Source: Enterococcus moraviensis ATCC BAA-383
GTDB lineage: Bacteria; Bacillota; Bacilli; Lactobacillales; Enterococcaceae
Direction of reading: 5' to 3'
Length of the DNA stretch: 64,000 bases
Assembly (NCBI RefSeq): GCF_000407445.1
Contig: NZ_ASWB01000002.1
Coordinates: 1-64,000 of the forward strand
Shown: positions 44,848 through 53,898 of the stretch, in pieces
How positions within the stretch are numbered: the stretch's first letter is position 1
Layout of the letters: each line of letters opens with the position of its first letter
The notes under the pieces: model-generated
Seen by the model: only the letters and a program-made list of their open reading frames with translations
The model's database searches: none
What the model was told of the DNA's origin: nothing
Position numbers and translations under genes: made by a program

Positions 44848-46113
44848 ATGGCCGTTGTTTACTTCATTTCTATGGTTTCGATCAGTGTTTACTACGTCTA
44901 CATCACAATTATTAAAAGTGCAAATGACGTTTATATTGAAAAACGTTCCAACTCAAACCAGCCGTTGTATTATGCGGTGATTATCCCTTGTTTTAATGAA
45001 GAGAAAGTTATTAAACAAACGCTGCTATCCTTATTACGTTTTACTGAACCAAATCTAATGGTTTATGTGGTGGATGATGATTCTTCTGATAACACATTAA
45101 ACGTCATAAATGGAATCTCAGATCCTAGAATTAAAGTAATTAGAAAAAAGAAACCCAATGCTCAAAAAGGCAAGGGCCATTCCCTTAATATTGCCTACGA
45201 AAGTATTCTTAAAGATTACTGGTCTATCGATTCTGACCAGGTCATAGTGACTGTTTTAGACGCGGATGGATTTTTGTGCGCGGATGCGTTCACGATAGCA
45301 GACCGAATTTTTAGTCATTCCGATATACATGGCATCCAAGCGAGAGTGAGAATTATCAATAACTATAGAAATGGCAACTGGCTGACACTCCTGCAAGATA
45401 TTGAATTTTACGAGGTAATTGGAAATATTCAAAAACTTAGGATGAAAACAAAAACAGTTGGGCTAGGGGGCAATGGTCAATTTACGCGTTTATCTGTTTT
45501 AGAAAAACTTACAGGTATTCCTTGGAGTGATTGCTTACTAGAAGATTATGATTTAACAATTCGTCTATTGTTGAATAATGAACAAATTGTGTATACAGAT
45601 AAGCTGATCATTTATCAACAAGGAGTACGAAACTATCAACGATATATCAAGCAACGAAGCCGATGGATTCAAGGAAGTCTTCAATGTCATTCGTACATGT
45701 TTCATTTACTAAAAACGGGCTCACTCTCAAAAATTGGAAAACTTGAGATGTTTTATTTTTTACTGCAACCTTATTACAATTTAGTCAATAGCGTCATCCT
45801 TTTAGTATCAATAAAATTGTTAAGCCAATCGTTGATAGAGGGTATAACCATTAAATCATTGATCACCCTATTTTTAATGACATTTATTACGATTTATCCT
45901 GGTTTGTCATTTTCTAGACGATATATCAATGAAACAAAAGAGATCGAAACAATCGGAAATTCTCCTAAATTAAGAAGTTATTTAGGAGGAATGCTGATGT
46001 ACCTGTACATTTTTTTAACGATTCCAAGTATTCTACTGGCGTTCGCTAGACAATTAACTGGCAAAAAATCATGGATAAAAACGCAGAGAGAAGAGAAGGT
46101 CTACAATGAATGA
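44848..46113 (+). CDS. membrane GT2 glycosyltransferase
   Basis: 421 aa. One N-terminal membrane segment (about 3-22), a cytoplasmic GT-A domain, and three or four C-terminal membrane segments. Motifs of processive GT2 enzymes are present: VVDDDSSDN, LDADGF (D-X-D), LLEDYD and the QRSRW version of Q-X2-R-W. It would polymerise a sugar from UDP-sugar and extrude it. Its stop overlaps the next gene, a UDP-GlcNAc 2-epimerase, by 8 bp, pointing to ManNAc or GlcNAc use. AAAGGTGG precedes the start. Confidence 0.85.
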   Translation: MAVVYFISMVSISVYYVYITIIKSANDVYIEKRSNSNQPLYYAVIIPCFNEEKVIKQTLLSLLRFTEPNLMVYVVDDDSSDNTLNVINGISDPRIKVIRKKKPNAQKGKGHSLNIAYESILKDYWSIDSDQVIVTVLDADGFLCADAFTIADRIFSHSDIHGIQARVRIINNYRNGNWLTLLQDIEFYEVIGNIQKLRMKTKTVGLGGNGQFTRLSVLEKLTGIPWSDCLLEDYDLTIRLLLNNEQIVYTDKLIIYQQGVRNYQRYIKQRSRWIQGSLQCHSYMFHLLKTGSLSKIGKLEMFYFLLQPYYNLVNSVILLVSIKLLSQSLIEGITIKSLITLFLMTFITIYPGLSFSRRYINETKEIETIGNSPKLRSYLGGMLMYLYIFLTIPSILLAFARQLTGKKSWIKTQREEKVYNE

Positions 46114-47260
46114 ACTCAACCATCTTTTTGATAATCGCTTATTTTCGGTTCTACCAATTATTATCATCATCGCAAGTATGATCTTTGGTAAAATCTTATG
46201 GATTTTTTTAGATGTACTGAATAGGAGGGCACAAATGAAGCATTACATGATCGTTTTTGGAACGAGACTTGAATTGATAAAAATGTATCCGGTAATTAAA
46301 GAGTGTCAGAATCATGCGAAAAAAATCAAATTAACGATCGTCAATACAGGACAACAAAAAGAAATGGTCGACCTGCTTTTAAGTGAATGGGGAATTAAAC
46401 CACACTATGATTTAAACGTCATGAAACAAAAACAATCATTGACAGAACTCAATATTAATTTAATGAGTGGGTTGGAACCGATTATGAAAATCGAAAACCC
46501 GGATTTAGTAGTGGTTCATGGAGATACGACGACAGCTTTTATTGCCAGTTTAGTGGCATTTTATCAGCAGAAAAAAATAGCTCATGTGGAAGCAGGACTT
46601 AGAACCAATGATAAACACGCCCCTTATACAGCAGACGTGAATCGCCAAATGATCGATCGTGTCGCGGATTATTATTTTGTTCCAACGCAAAAGAACAAGG
46701 AAAATTTAGAAAAAGAAGGTATCTATTCAAAAATCGAGATTACTGGAAATACAGGAATAGATACATTGAACTTTCATGATTTGAAACGGACTATCACAAA
46801 TGATCAACGTCAAATAATGGTTACGACGTACCAACGTGAATGGAATGACGAAAAGTCAAAGAGAATTTGTGCAGTCTTGGTGAAAATTGCAAAGGAAAAC
46901 CCAGAAGTTGTAATAAAATATCCTGAACCTCTTAACCCAAAAGGGAGAAAAATGGTCGAAAGATTATTATCTGATCAAGAGAATATTTTTTTAACGAAAC
47001 CATTAAACCATTTGGAATTTCAAAAAGAAATGATGAACAGCTTTTTAGTTATCACTGACTCTAGTGGCGTACAAGAAGAGGTATCCGATTACAAAGTGCC
47101 TGTTTTAGTTGTCAGAGATGGTACAGGAGAAGAGACGCTTTACAAAAATATTGTTTCCCTTTTAGAGGATCAAGCCCAATATGAAACAATGGGGGTCACT
47201 GATGCTGGTGCTGGGAAAGCTGCAAAGAGAATTGTTGATCATCTATTACAAGAAGTATGA
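46106..47260 (+). CDS. UDP-GlcNAc 2-epimerase with N-terminal membrane segment
   Basis: 384 aa as drawn. The catalytic part begins at residue 44 (KHYMIVFGTRLELIKMYPVI) and matches WecB-type epimerases, with VVHGDTTTAF, HVEAGLRT and TDSSGVQEEV. It converts UDP-GlcNAc to UDP-ManNAc. Before it lie 43 residues including a strong membrane helix, which these enzymes normally lack. A perfect internal AGGAGG (46223-46228) lies 6 nt before an ATG at 46235, exactly where the catalytic domain begins, so a soluble 341-aa form may be made instead or as well. The family motif GTRPE is GTRLE here. Confidence 0.85.
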   Translation: MNELNHLFDNRLFSVLPIIIIIASMIFGKILWIFLDVLNRRAQMKHYMIVFGTRLELIKMYPVIKECQNHAKKIKLTIVNTGQQKEMVDLLLSEWGIKPHYDLNVMKQKQSLTELNINLMSGLEPIMKIENPDLVVVHGDTTTAFIASLVAFYQQKKIAHVEAGLRTNDKHAPYTADVNRQMIDRVADYYFVPTQKNKENLEKEGIYSKIEITGNTGIDTLNFHDLKRTITNDQRQIMVTTYQREWNDEKSKRICAVLVKIAKENPEVVIKYPEPLNPKGRKMVERLLSDQENIFLTKPLNHLEFQKEMMNSFLVITDSSGVQEEVSDYKVPVLVVRDGTGEETLYKNIVSLLEDQAQYETMGVTDAGAGKAAKRIVDHLLQEV

Positions 47261-47302
47261 GTATCCGCCATTTGTGAAAGAACTTAAAAAGGAGATGAAT
47301 GA

Positions 47303-48856
47303 ATGAAAAGGAAAAGTTTTGTTTTATCTATTATTTTCTGCATGATTTGTAGTGTTCTTTTTCCAAGCTATTCCTATGCCAATATGAACTTTGGAGATTT
47401 ATATGTTTCAGATCCAACAATCTATCAAGGGGATAGTGTTATTGACGAGAATACCGAAATCGATTACCACCAGAATGTTTCGTTATCATACACCTATAAC
47501 ATTCCTAACAACATCTCTATCATTTCAGGAGATACGATGGATTTGAGAATTCCGGAAAACACAATAGTAGCAAATAGTTTTTCGTATGACATTGTTGCAA
47601 ATGATGGGACAGTGATCATGACAATCAGCGGAGATTCATCCTCAAATACTGCAATAGCAACTTTTGGTCCATACTACGAAACGCACAAAGCCAATCGGCA
47701 AGGAGAAATTCTTTTCTATGCGCGTGGCGCCACAACAGTTGAAAATGAAGATTGGGTAATGAACAAAGTTGGTTGGAACAGTTTAGATAATACTTCGGCT
47801 GTTTGGAATATTATTATTAATCCAGATTCAAATTATATCACGAATGTGATTTTGACAGATCAACTTGGAGAGATGCAGGTATTTGATAGTGGTTTTTTGA
47901 TTCAGGCAGATCTTGGGACGTATGACAAAACAACGCAATCCTTTGAAGCATTAGAGCCAATTGATCCTTCAAAGATCATTGCTTCAAACGATGGGTTCGT
48001 GATTGAGTTAGGAATTTTAAATAATGCGGTTAGTTTAACCTATGTCTCGAATAAGTTAGGTGACACAAACGTACCCTATAAAAATAAAGCCATTTTAGAA
48101 GCAGATGGGGATGGCGATCCAGTAGTGATCGACGCTGAAACACCAGGAATCGGTGGTGGCGGAACTGGCAGTGGAGACCCAGGAGAACCAGATCCAGAAG
48201 AATCGACAAGTGAAAGCATGGAAGAAACAAGCACCGAAGAAATTCCAGAGACGTCAGAAACAAGCACAGAAGAGACAAGCACCGAAGAAATTCCGGGGAC
48301 TTCAGAAACAAATACAGAAGAGACAAGCACTGAAGAAATTCCGGGGACTTCAGAAACAAATACAGAAGAGACAAGTACCGAAGAAATTCCGGGGACTTCA
48401 GAAACAAACACAGAAGAGACAAGTACCGAAGAAATTCCAGCAACTTCAGAGACAAGTACAGAAAGCAGTGAAGAATCAACAAGTGACACCACCACTGAAA
48501 CAAGTACACCAGAAACTGATCCAGAAGAAACAACTTCACAAACGCAGACGATAGCAACAGAATCAAGTCTAGAGGAAACTACTGCAACTACGGATAGTCA
48601 TATTGAAAGTAGTGAGGAATCACTGGCAACAAGCACGACAGAATCAACGCTATCAGAACTGAAAAAGGGTAGCAGTTCAGATTCCAAAGCCGTAGGAACT
48701 AATTCTAGTAAAGGAGATCCGAAAAACGCAAGCAGACTACCGAATACGGGGGATTTAAAATCTTTGATCGAGCTGGCCGGCTATGGATTGATAATGCTCA
48801 GCATGACATTTCTTTTCGTTAGGAAGAAATATCAAAACGATAGCAAACGTAAATAA
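47303..48856 (+). CDS. LPXTG cell-wall anchored repeat protein
   Basis: 517 aa. Signal peptide about 1-26 (to SYA), an N-terminal beta-rich domain (about 27-280), a Gly-rich hinge, then a Ser/Thr/Glu-rich stalk with five 16-residue repeats, and a sortase signal LPNTG with hydrophobic tail and KKYQNDSKRK end. It is anchored to peptidoglycan by sortase. The stalk is a plausible target for glycosylation, and the GT2/epimerase genes just upstream may supply that glycan or a co-displayed polysaccharide. AGGAG lies 8 nt before the ATG. Confidence 0.9.
   Translation: MKRKSFVLSIIFCMICSVLFPSYSYANMNFGDLYVSDPTIYQGDSVIDENTEIDYHQNVSLSYTYNIPNNISIISGDTMDLRIPENTIVANSFSYDIVANDGTVIMTISGDSSSNTAIATFGPYYETHKANRQGEILFYARGATTVENEDWVMNKVGWNSLDNTSAVWNIIINPDSNYITNVILTDQLGEMQVFDSGFLIQADLGTYDKTTQSFEALEPIDPSKIIASNDGFVIELGILNNAVSLTYVSNKLGDTNVPYKNKAILEADGDGDPVVIDAETPGIGGGGTGSGDPGEPDPEESTSESMEETSTEEIPETSETSTEETSTEEIPGTSETNTEETSTEEIPGTSETNTEETSTEEIPGTSETNTEETSTEEIPATSETSTESSEESTSDTTTETSTPETDPEETTSQTQTIATESSLEETTATTDSHIESSEESLATSTTESTLSELKKGSSSDSKAVGTNSSKGDPKNASRLPNTGDLKSLIELAGYGLIMLSMTFLFVRKKYQNDSKRK
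48224..48463 (+). repeat. five 48-bp tandem repeats in the LPXTG stalk
   Basis: Units start at 48224, 48272, 48320, 48368 and 48416. Each encodes ETSTEEIPGTSETNTE or a close variant. The middle three are almost identical, the outer two diverge, typical of slippage-driven copy-number change. Confidence 0.92.
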
Positions 48857-48861
48857 ATAGA

Positions 48862-48904
48862 AAGAGCCTGGGACATAACTAAAAAAGTTATGTCCTAGGC
48901 TCTT
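48862..48904. terminator. bidirectional terminator
   Basis: AAGAGCCTGGGACATAACT pairs with AGTTATGTCCTAGGCTCTT (19-bp arms, one mismatch), loop AAAAA. Confidence 0.9.
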
Positions 48905-48984
48905 AGTATCTGAATAAAGAGTGGGTAAAGAAGTAACTCATCCTTATTTCTCGGAGTTAAACACTTCTGCCTCAAGCTCTTTCT

Positions 48985-50586
48985 TTAATGAAACAAATGC
49001 CAAAAATTCTTTTGGAAATGACGTATCCACAAAATACTCACAAGCAATAGGATGGCTAAAACACTTAAATTGAGGGGCCAAAATGGAAGCAGTGTTGCAG
49101 CAAAAATATAGGCTCCTAACAAAATCAAGCTTATAAAAATCGAGCCTAACATGGTAAAGACTAATCCTACACTTCCAGAGCCACGAGTGAACAATTGGCT
49201 GATACTTGTCCAATCCAATAACCTAAAGCGATAATCTCTAGCAAAAAAACGCAGACAAAGTAGATAAGTACCAAGTAATGAACCGACTACCAAAATGACA
49301 ACATTTAGAAGCGATAAATGAAAAAGAATACCGCCAATCAACGCAATACTACCTGTTAACAAAGACTGAATAAGTAGACCAACTAAAAATTTTTGTTTCA
49401 TATATTCAGACATTGAAATCGGTAAAGATTGGATAAAATTAAAATTCTCCTGATCCAGAGAAATCATGTTGCTGATAAAAGAAGTCTGATTGACGGTCAT
49501 AAATGCTAAAGCAACTCCAGTTAAAAAGACAACACCAACAAAACGGAAATCAAGATGACTTAAATCTAATGAGCCGCCAATTGCAAATGTAACAATGAAA
49601 ATCACTGGCATCAGTATAGAATTTGATAAAACTTGCATAATTAAGTTTGGTTCTTTCAATAATTGCGTATTATAACTTATAAGCAGTTGAGTCAAATTTT
49701 GATTTGCTTTATGTTTTCGACGATTTGCACCTTTAGCAGTTGTGGCATCTGTCAATTGTTCATAAAGTTTTGGTAAAATCAAAACATAGATAGCGAGCAT
49801 CAAAAGTAAGAATAAACCCAGTAAACCAGCAAAACTTAGTAGTCCTGATGCAGTGAAAGGTCCAGACATAATATGAAATAAAGGAAGGAATATCGAAATA
49901 GGATGACGATCTATTTGTCCTGTTTCCATAGAAGAACCTTGCCCATTCATGAAAATAATCCCAACAATCGCAATCGCCATTGAGACACCTAATAATAAAC
50001 TCGTAACAAGTTTTTTATGTTTTTTAAAAAATACAGTTCTTGTTAAGCCAAAAACAATCAGACAACAAATTGCAAAAACAATAGCTAAAACGAATAAAAA
50101 GAGTAAAATTGCCAAGATGATCGTGGCTGGAAGAAAGAGTCCAGATCGCCAACCTGTCAATAAAAAGACAATGAACATGGGAAACACAAAAGGTGTAACC
50201 GTCAAAGCAACAACCAAGATTTTTGCACTAAAAATCATACTTTGGCGAAATGGAAGTGGCAAATAAGCAGGAAGATCCTGACTTTCAAAAAAGACATTAT
50301 AAATAACTGAGATCCCTTGTGAGAAGGCTAAAATACTAAATAAAGCCACGTAATAAGTGAAAAAACCTGGCATCTGACTGAAGTCGAGAAAAAACATCGT
50401 CATGCCATAGATGAACAGAAATAATACGCCAGACAGTAAGTATTGATTGATCAGCGCTCTCGTTAATGCTTTGCCGCTTTTGCCTTTTTTTCGGGCACGA
50501 TCAGTCACTTGAGGATTGGCATAACGCAAGTTGACACGTATTAATTCCAACAATTGTGTTTTATTCATAAGAAGCACCTTCGACAC
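48985..50586 (-). CDS. ABC exporter permease
   Basis: 533 aa with about 12 membrane segments, including FPMFIVFLLTGWRSGLFLPA and a long basic loop around TTAKGANRRKHKANQ. It is the permease partner of the ATPase gene that it overlaps by 26 bp. The pair resembles YthPQ-like exporters; the cargo is not known. Confidence 0.82.
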   Translation of the reverse strand: MSKVLLMNKTQLLELIRVNLRYANPQVTDRARKKGKSGKALTRALINQYLLSGVLFLFIYGMTMFFLDFSQMPGFFTYYVALFSILAFSQGISVIYNVFFESQDLPAYLPLPFRQSMIFSAKILVVALTVTPFVFPMFIVFLLTGWRSGLFLPATIILAILLFLFVLAIVFAICCLIVFGLTRTVFFKKHKKLVTSLLLGVSMAIAIVGIIFMNGQGSSMETGQIDRHPISIFLPLFHIMSGPFTASGLLSFAGLLGLFLLLMLAIYVLILPKLYEQLTDATTAKGANRRKHKANQNLTQLLISYNTQLLKEPNLIMQVLSNSILMPVIFIVTFAIGGSLDLSHLDFRFVGVVFLTGVALAFMTVNQTSFISNMISLDQENFNFIQSLPISMSEYMKQKFLVGLLIQSLLTGSIALIGGILFHLSLLNVVILVVGSLLGTYLLCLRFFARDYRFRLLDWTSISQLFTRGSGSVGLVFTMLGSIFISLILLGAYIFAATLLPFWPLNLSVLAILLLVSILWIRHFQKNFWHLFH

Positions 50587-51325
50587 GCTCCACTAGCTGT
50601 GTATCTGATTGCCGCCCAGCCATTTTCAAATAAATCGATTCTAACGTTTCATTTGGCGATTGTGCTAATAAATCATCAACAGAACCGTTATAAATAAGCT
50701 CACCCTTTTTTAAAATAGCCAAACGATCACATAACTGTTGAGCTGTGTCTAAGGCATGGGTCGAAAAGATAACGGTTTTTCCTTTAGCAGCATGTGCTTT
50801 CATCATTTCTTTTAAATCAAAGGCCGCTTGAGGATCCAATCCTTGTAAGGGTTCATCTAAAATCCAGATATCAGGGTCAGGGAGTAACGCGCCAATTATG
50901 ATTGTCTTTTGCCGCATTCCATGTGAGAAGCTCGCTAATGTTTCGTCTTGATGGCTTAGCATATCAAATAAAGTAGCGAGTTCATTTAAACGGGTTTGCT
51001 TTTGTTGGTCATCAAGTTCATAGGCTGCTGCAATCAAATCCCAATATTCACCTGCAGTAAGCTGTAAAAAAATATCTGGTGTATCAGGGACATATGCGAT
51101 TTTTTTCTTAATCGTTTGACGATGCTCAGCTAGCGCTAAACCATCTACAGTGATGGAACCATTAGAGGGTTGGATTATACTGACCAAACTTTTGATAGTT
51201 GTCGATTTTCCTGCTCCATTATGACCAAGAAATCCAAAAATCTCTCCCTGTTTTATACTCAAACTTAATGTTTTTAGTGCCTGTTTTGTTCCATAATCTT
51301 TACTAACGTTAATGAACTCGATCAT
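50561..51325 (-). CDS. ABC transporter ATP-binding protein
   Basis: 254 aa. Walker A GHNGAGKS, signature SFSHGMRQK, Walker B IWILDEPLQGLDP and H-loop FSTHALD are all intact. It drives the permease encoded downstream on the same transcript (26-bp overlap). Belongs to the bacitracin/exporter-like ATPase group by sequence pattern. Confidence 0.92.
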   Translation of the reverse strand: MIEFINVSKDYGTKQALKTLSLSIKQGEIFGFLGHNGAGKSTTIKSLVSIIQPSNGSITVDGLALAEHRQTIKKKIAYVPDTPDIFLQLTAGEYWDLIAAAYELDDQQKQTRLNELATLFDMLSHQDETLASFSHGMRQKTIIIGALLPDPDIWILDEPLQGLDPQAAFDLKEMMKAHAAKGKTVIFSTHALDTAQQLCDRLAILKKGELIYNGSVDDLLAQSPNETLESIYLKMAGRQSDTQLVERVEGASYE

Positions 51326-51405
51326 GATGATTCCACCCTTCTAATTTAAATTGCTTAATCTTATTATACGCTAGTCCTTACATCAAGAAAATGTATTCTA
51401 TGAAA

Positions 51406-51441
51406 AAATACACAGGCGCCTCTATCGAGGCATCGCTGTGT
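51406..51441. terminator. terminator between aspartokinase and ABC genes
   Basis: AATACACAG, GCGCCTC pair with GAGGC and CGCTGTGTATT, loop TATC. Confidence 0.75.
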
Positions 51442-51455
51442 ATTTACGTTATTAT

Positions 51456-52808
51456 TTAGCCTTCAAAAAAAGTGTGGTATAAGGCCTGAATGGCTTTTTT
51501 CTCTTGATCTTCACGAATACCAAACATAATACTAACCTCAGAAGACCCTTGGTTGATCATTTCTAAGTTTATTTTGTTAAAAGCCAAAGCAGCAGTGCTA
51601 TCGGCCATGACCCCGATTCGTTGGCGCATTCCTTCACCTACAACCATTAGCATTGACAAACCATGTGTGATTCGCAGTTCATCAGGTTCAAGTTCAGTTT
51701 CTAAACGTTTCATCAACGCATCTTCAATGTCGATCGTTAATTGTCGTTCTCGTAAAATAATCGAAATATCATCGATTCCAGAAGGCATATGCTCATAACT
51801 AAGACCTAGTTCTTCAAGAATTTGCAGTAAGCGTCGGCCAAACCCTAACTCTCTATTCATTAAATACTTACTGATATAAATGCTAGCGAATCCTTGGTCA
51901 CTGGCAATCCCTACAACTGGATCATGTTTAACAGTTCTAGACGTTGTAATCAATGTTCCTGGATGATCAGGATTATTTGTGTTTTTAATAACAACTGGAA
52001 TATTAGCACGATAGGCAGGCATCAACGCTTCATCATGAAGCACAGCAAAACCAGCGTAAGCTAATTCCCGCATTTCACGGTAGGTCAACTCTTTGATAGT
52101 TTTTGGTTCATGTATGATGCCAGGGTGGGCAACAAAAATCCCGTTGACATCAGTAAAATTTTCGTAGATCTCTGCTGCGACACCCGCTGCAACAATTGAT
52201 CCTGTAATATCTGAGCCGCCTCTAGAAAATGTACAAATATCACCTGCTTCAGTAAAACCAAAGAATCCAGGAATAACTAAAATTTCTTCTGTTTCTTTAA
52301 ATTTATTGATTTTGTCTGATGAAGAAGGCAAAATTCGTGCATTGCCAGGTTCATCTGAAACGATGATTCCAAGATCTAAAGGATTTTTATAAAGAGCGTT
52401 CAAGCCGCGATGTTGAAAATAAGAAGCCACCAACTTAGCGTTATTGTCTTCACCACTTGCTAAAAATGCATCAAGCAAATGGGGATTATTCTCGATAGTT
52501 AATGTGGATAAATGTTGAATTGCTTGATGAATATCAGCCAAAATTTCTTTACTGATTTCTAACTCATCTAAAATTGCTTCATAACGCCCAACGATTTTTT
52601 CAATGATTTCGGTCGTTTCTTCATTGTTTAAATAGGCGTTATAGTAAGCTATAAGCAAATCAGTTACCTTGATATCCTCAGAAGACCGTTTACCAGGAGC
52701 GGAAACCACAATAAACTTTCGTGAAGCATCTTCTTTTACGATTTGTAAAACTTTTTCTAATTGTGCAGCAGAAGCGAGCGAGCTGCCTCCGAATTTTGTG
52801 ACTTTCAC
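51456..52808 (-). CDS. aspartokinase
   Basis: 450 aa from GTG 52808, which has AGGAG 8 nt upstream and gives the family start KVTKFGGSSLAS. An upstream in-frame ATG (52841) would add 11 unusual residues and lies before that ribosome binding site. It phosphorylates aspartate, the first step toward lysine, threonine and methionine. The kinase part has FSRGGSDITGSIVAA, and the C-terminal third contains two ACT domains for amino acid feedback, the class III-like monofunctional layout. No lysine riboswitch was seen upstream. Confidence 0.88.
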   Translation of the reverse strand: MKVTKFGGSSLASAAQLEKVLQIVKEDASRKFIVVSAPGKRSSEDIKVTDLLIAYYNAYLNNEETTEIIEKIVGRYEAILDELEISKEILADIHQAIQHLSTLTIENNPHLLDAFLASGEDNNAKLVASYFQHRGLNALYKNPLDLGIIVSDEPGNARILPSSSDKINKFKETEEILVIPGFFGFTEAGDICTFSRGGSDITGSIVAAGVAAEIYENFTDVNGIFVAHPGIIHEPKTIKELTYREMRELAYAGFAVLHDEALMPAYRANIPVVIKNTNNPDHPGTLITTSRTVKHDPVVGIASDQGFASIYISKYLMNRELGFGRRLLQILEELGLSYEHMPSGIDDISIILRERQLTIDIEDALMKRLETELEPDELRITHGLSMLMVVGEGMRQRIGVMADSTAALAFNKINLEMINQGSSEVSIMFGIREDQEKKAIQALYHTFFEG

Positions 52809-53003
52809 TTTTTTCACTCCTAATTTTAATAGATTTTTCATTATAATAGTAAAAGAATACCGAAATATGGTGGGAAAAGCAACCGCAAAAATGACAATTA
52901 TTCGTTCTTTTCAGTTATTTTTCAACAAATTTCTTCATTTTTTTTCAAACTTTTGTTAGACTGGTAGAGCTGAATAAGAATAGTCAAAAAAAGGAGCACC
53001 AAA

Positions 53004-53669
53004 ATGACCCAAGATTATGAAGGAATCATTTTCGATATGGACGGTGTATTAGTCGATAGTGAAGAGTTTTATTACCAACGCAGAAAAGCATTCCTTAAAG
53101 AATATGATTTATCTATTGAACAGATTCCGATCCCATTATTTATTGGCGCCGATATGCGAAGTTTATGGGAGACGATTCTTGAAGTTAATGATACAATCTA
53201 TGATGAAGCTTTTTTAAACGAAAAATACCATGAATATAAAAGAGAACATCCTATTGATTATCGACAGTTGGTCGATCCAGATGCCAAACGAGTGCTGCAA
53301 TTCTTTAAGCGTAAAGGCTATAAGATAGGCTTAGCGTCTTCATCAACGATGGCAGTGATCCAAGAAGTACTGAAAGTCGGACAATTAACCAGTTACTTTG
53401 ATGTGGTTGTCAGTGGAACACAATTTCAAAAAAGCAAACCAAATCCTGAAATTTATGAGTATACAATCAATGAGTTAGGAATCGATGCCAAAAATTGTTT
53501 GGCTATCGAGGATTCCGAAAAAGGGATTCGGGCAGCATATGATGCTGGCACAACCGTGTGGGCTTTAAAAGATACACGCTTTGGTATGGATCAACAATTA
53601 GCGCACGAACAATTGAATACATTAAGTGATATGTGTAAAAAGTTGCAAAAGACAGAACAAGTCGGTTAA
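53004..53669 (+). CDS. HAD phosphatase, beta-phosphoglucomutase-like
   Basis: 221 aa. FDMDGVLVDSEEFYYQRR carries the Asp nucleophile and acid/base Asp, SSSTMAVIQEVL is motif II, KSKPNPEIYEY motif III and AIEDSEKGIRAAYDAG motif IV. The substrate is a sugar or other phosphate. AAAGGAG precedes the ATG. Confidence 0.88.
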   Translation: MTQDYEGIIFDMDGVLVDSEEFYYQRRKAFLKEYDLSIEQIPIPLFIGADMRSLWETILEVNDTIYDEAFLNEKYHEYKREHPIDYRQLVDPDAKRVLQFFKRKGYKIGLASSSTMAVIQEVLKVGQLTSYFDVVVSGTQFQKSKPNPEIYEYTINELGIDAKNCLAIEDSEKGIRAAYDAGTTVWALKDTRFGMDQQLAHEQLNTLSDMCKKLQKTEQVG

Positions 53670-53898
53670 ACTGGCTATTAGCTAGAACGAATTTGTAACA
53701 ATAATAAAAACTCAAAATATTTCTTAAAAAAATACAATTAGTTAGTGCTTGATGGACAGGTTTGTGCTATAATTTTCTGTAGGTGTTTTTAAGGAAATTT
53801 AAGTAGATAATAGAATATTGTGACTGTAGATAAAGGCGTTTTTGTTATTTATCGGCAGTAACATATCATATATGGACTAATAAACGGAGGAACCATGA

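Noticed and set aside
44714-44980. 88-codon frame overlapping the GT2 start
   Set aside because: It overlaps the well-supported GT2 gene in another frame, has no family features, and its first part has only a weak ribosome binding site; a short leader peptide is possible but unsupported.
48224-48463. CRISPR-like regular repeats
   Set aside because: Contiguous 48-bp coding repeats without spacers; they are a protein repeat.
48030-48566. Long frames on both strands across the LPXTG stalk repeats
   Set aside because: They are by-products of the tandem repeat composition; the plus-strand gene has signal peptide, ribosome binding site and LPXTG signal.
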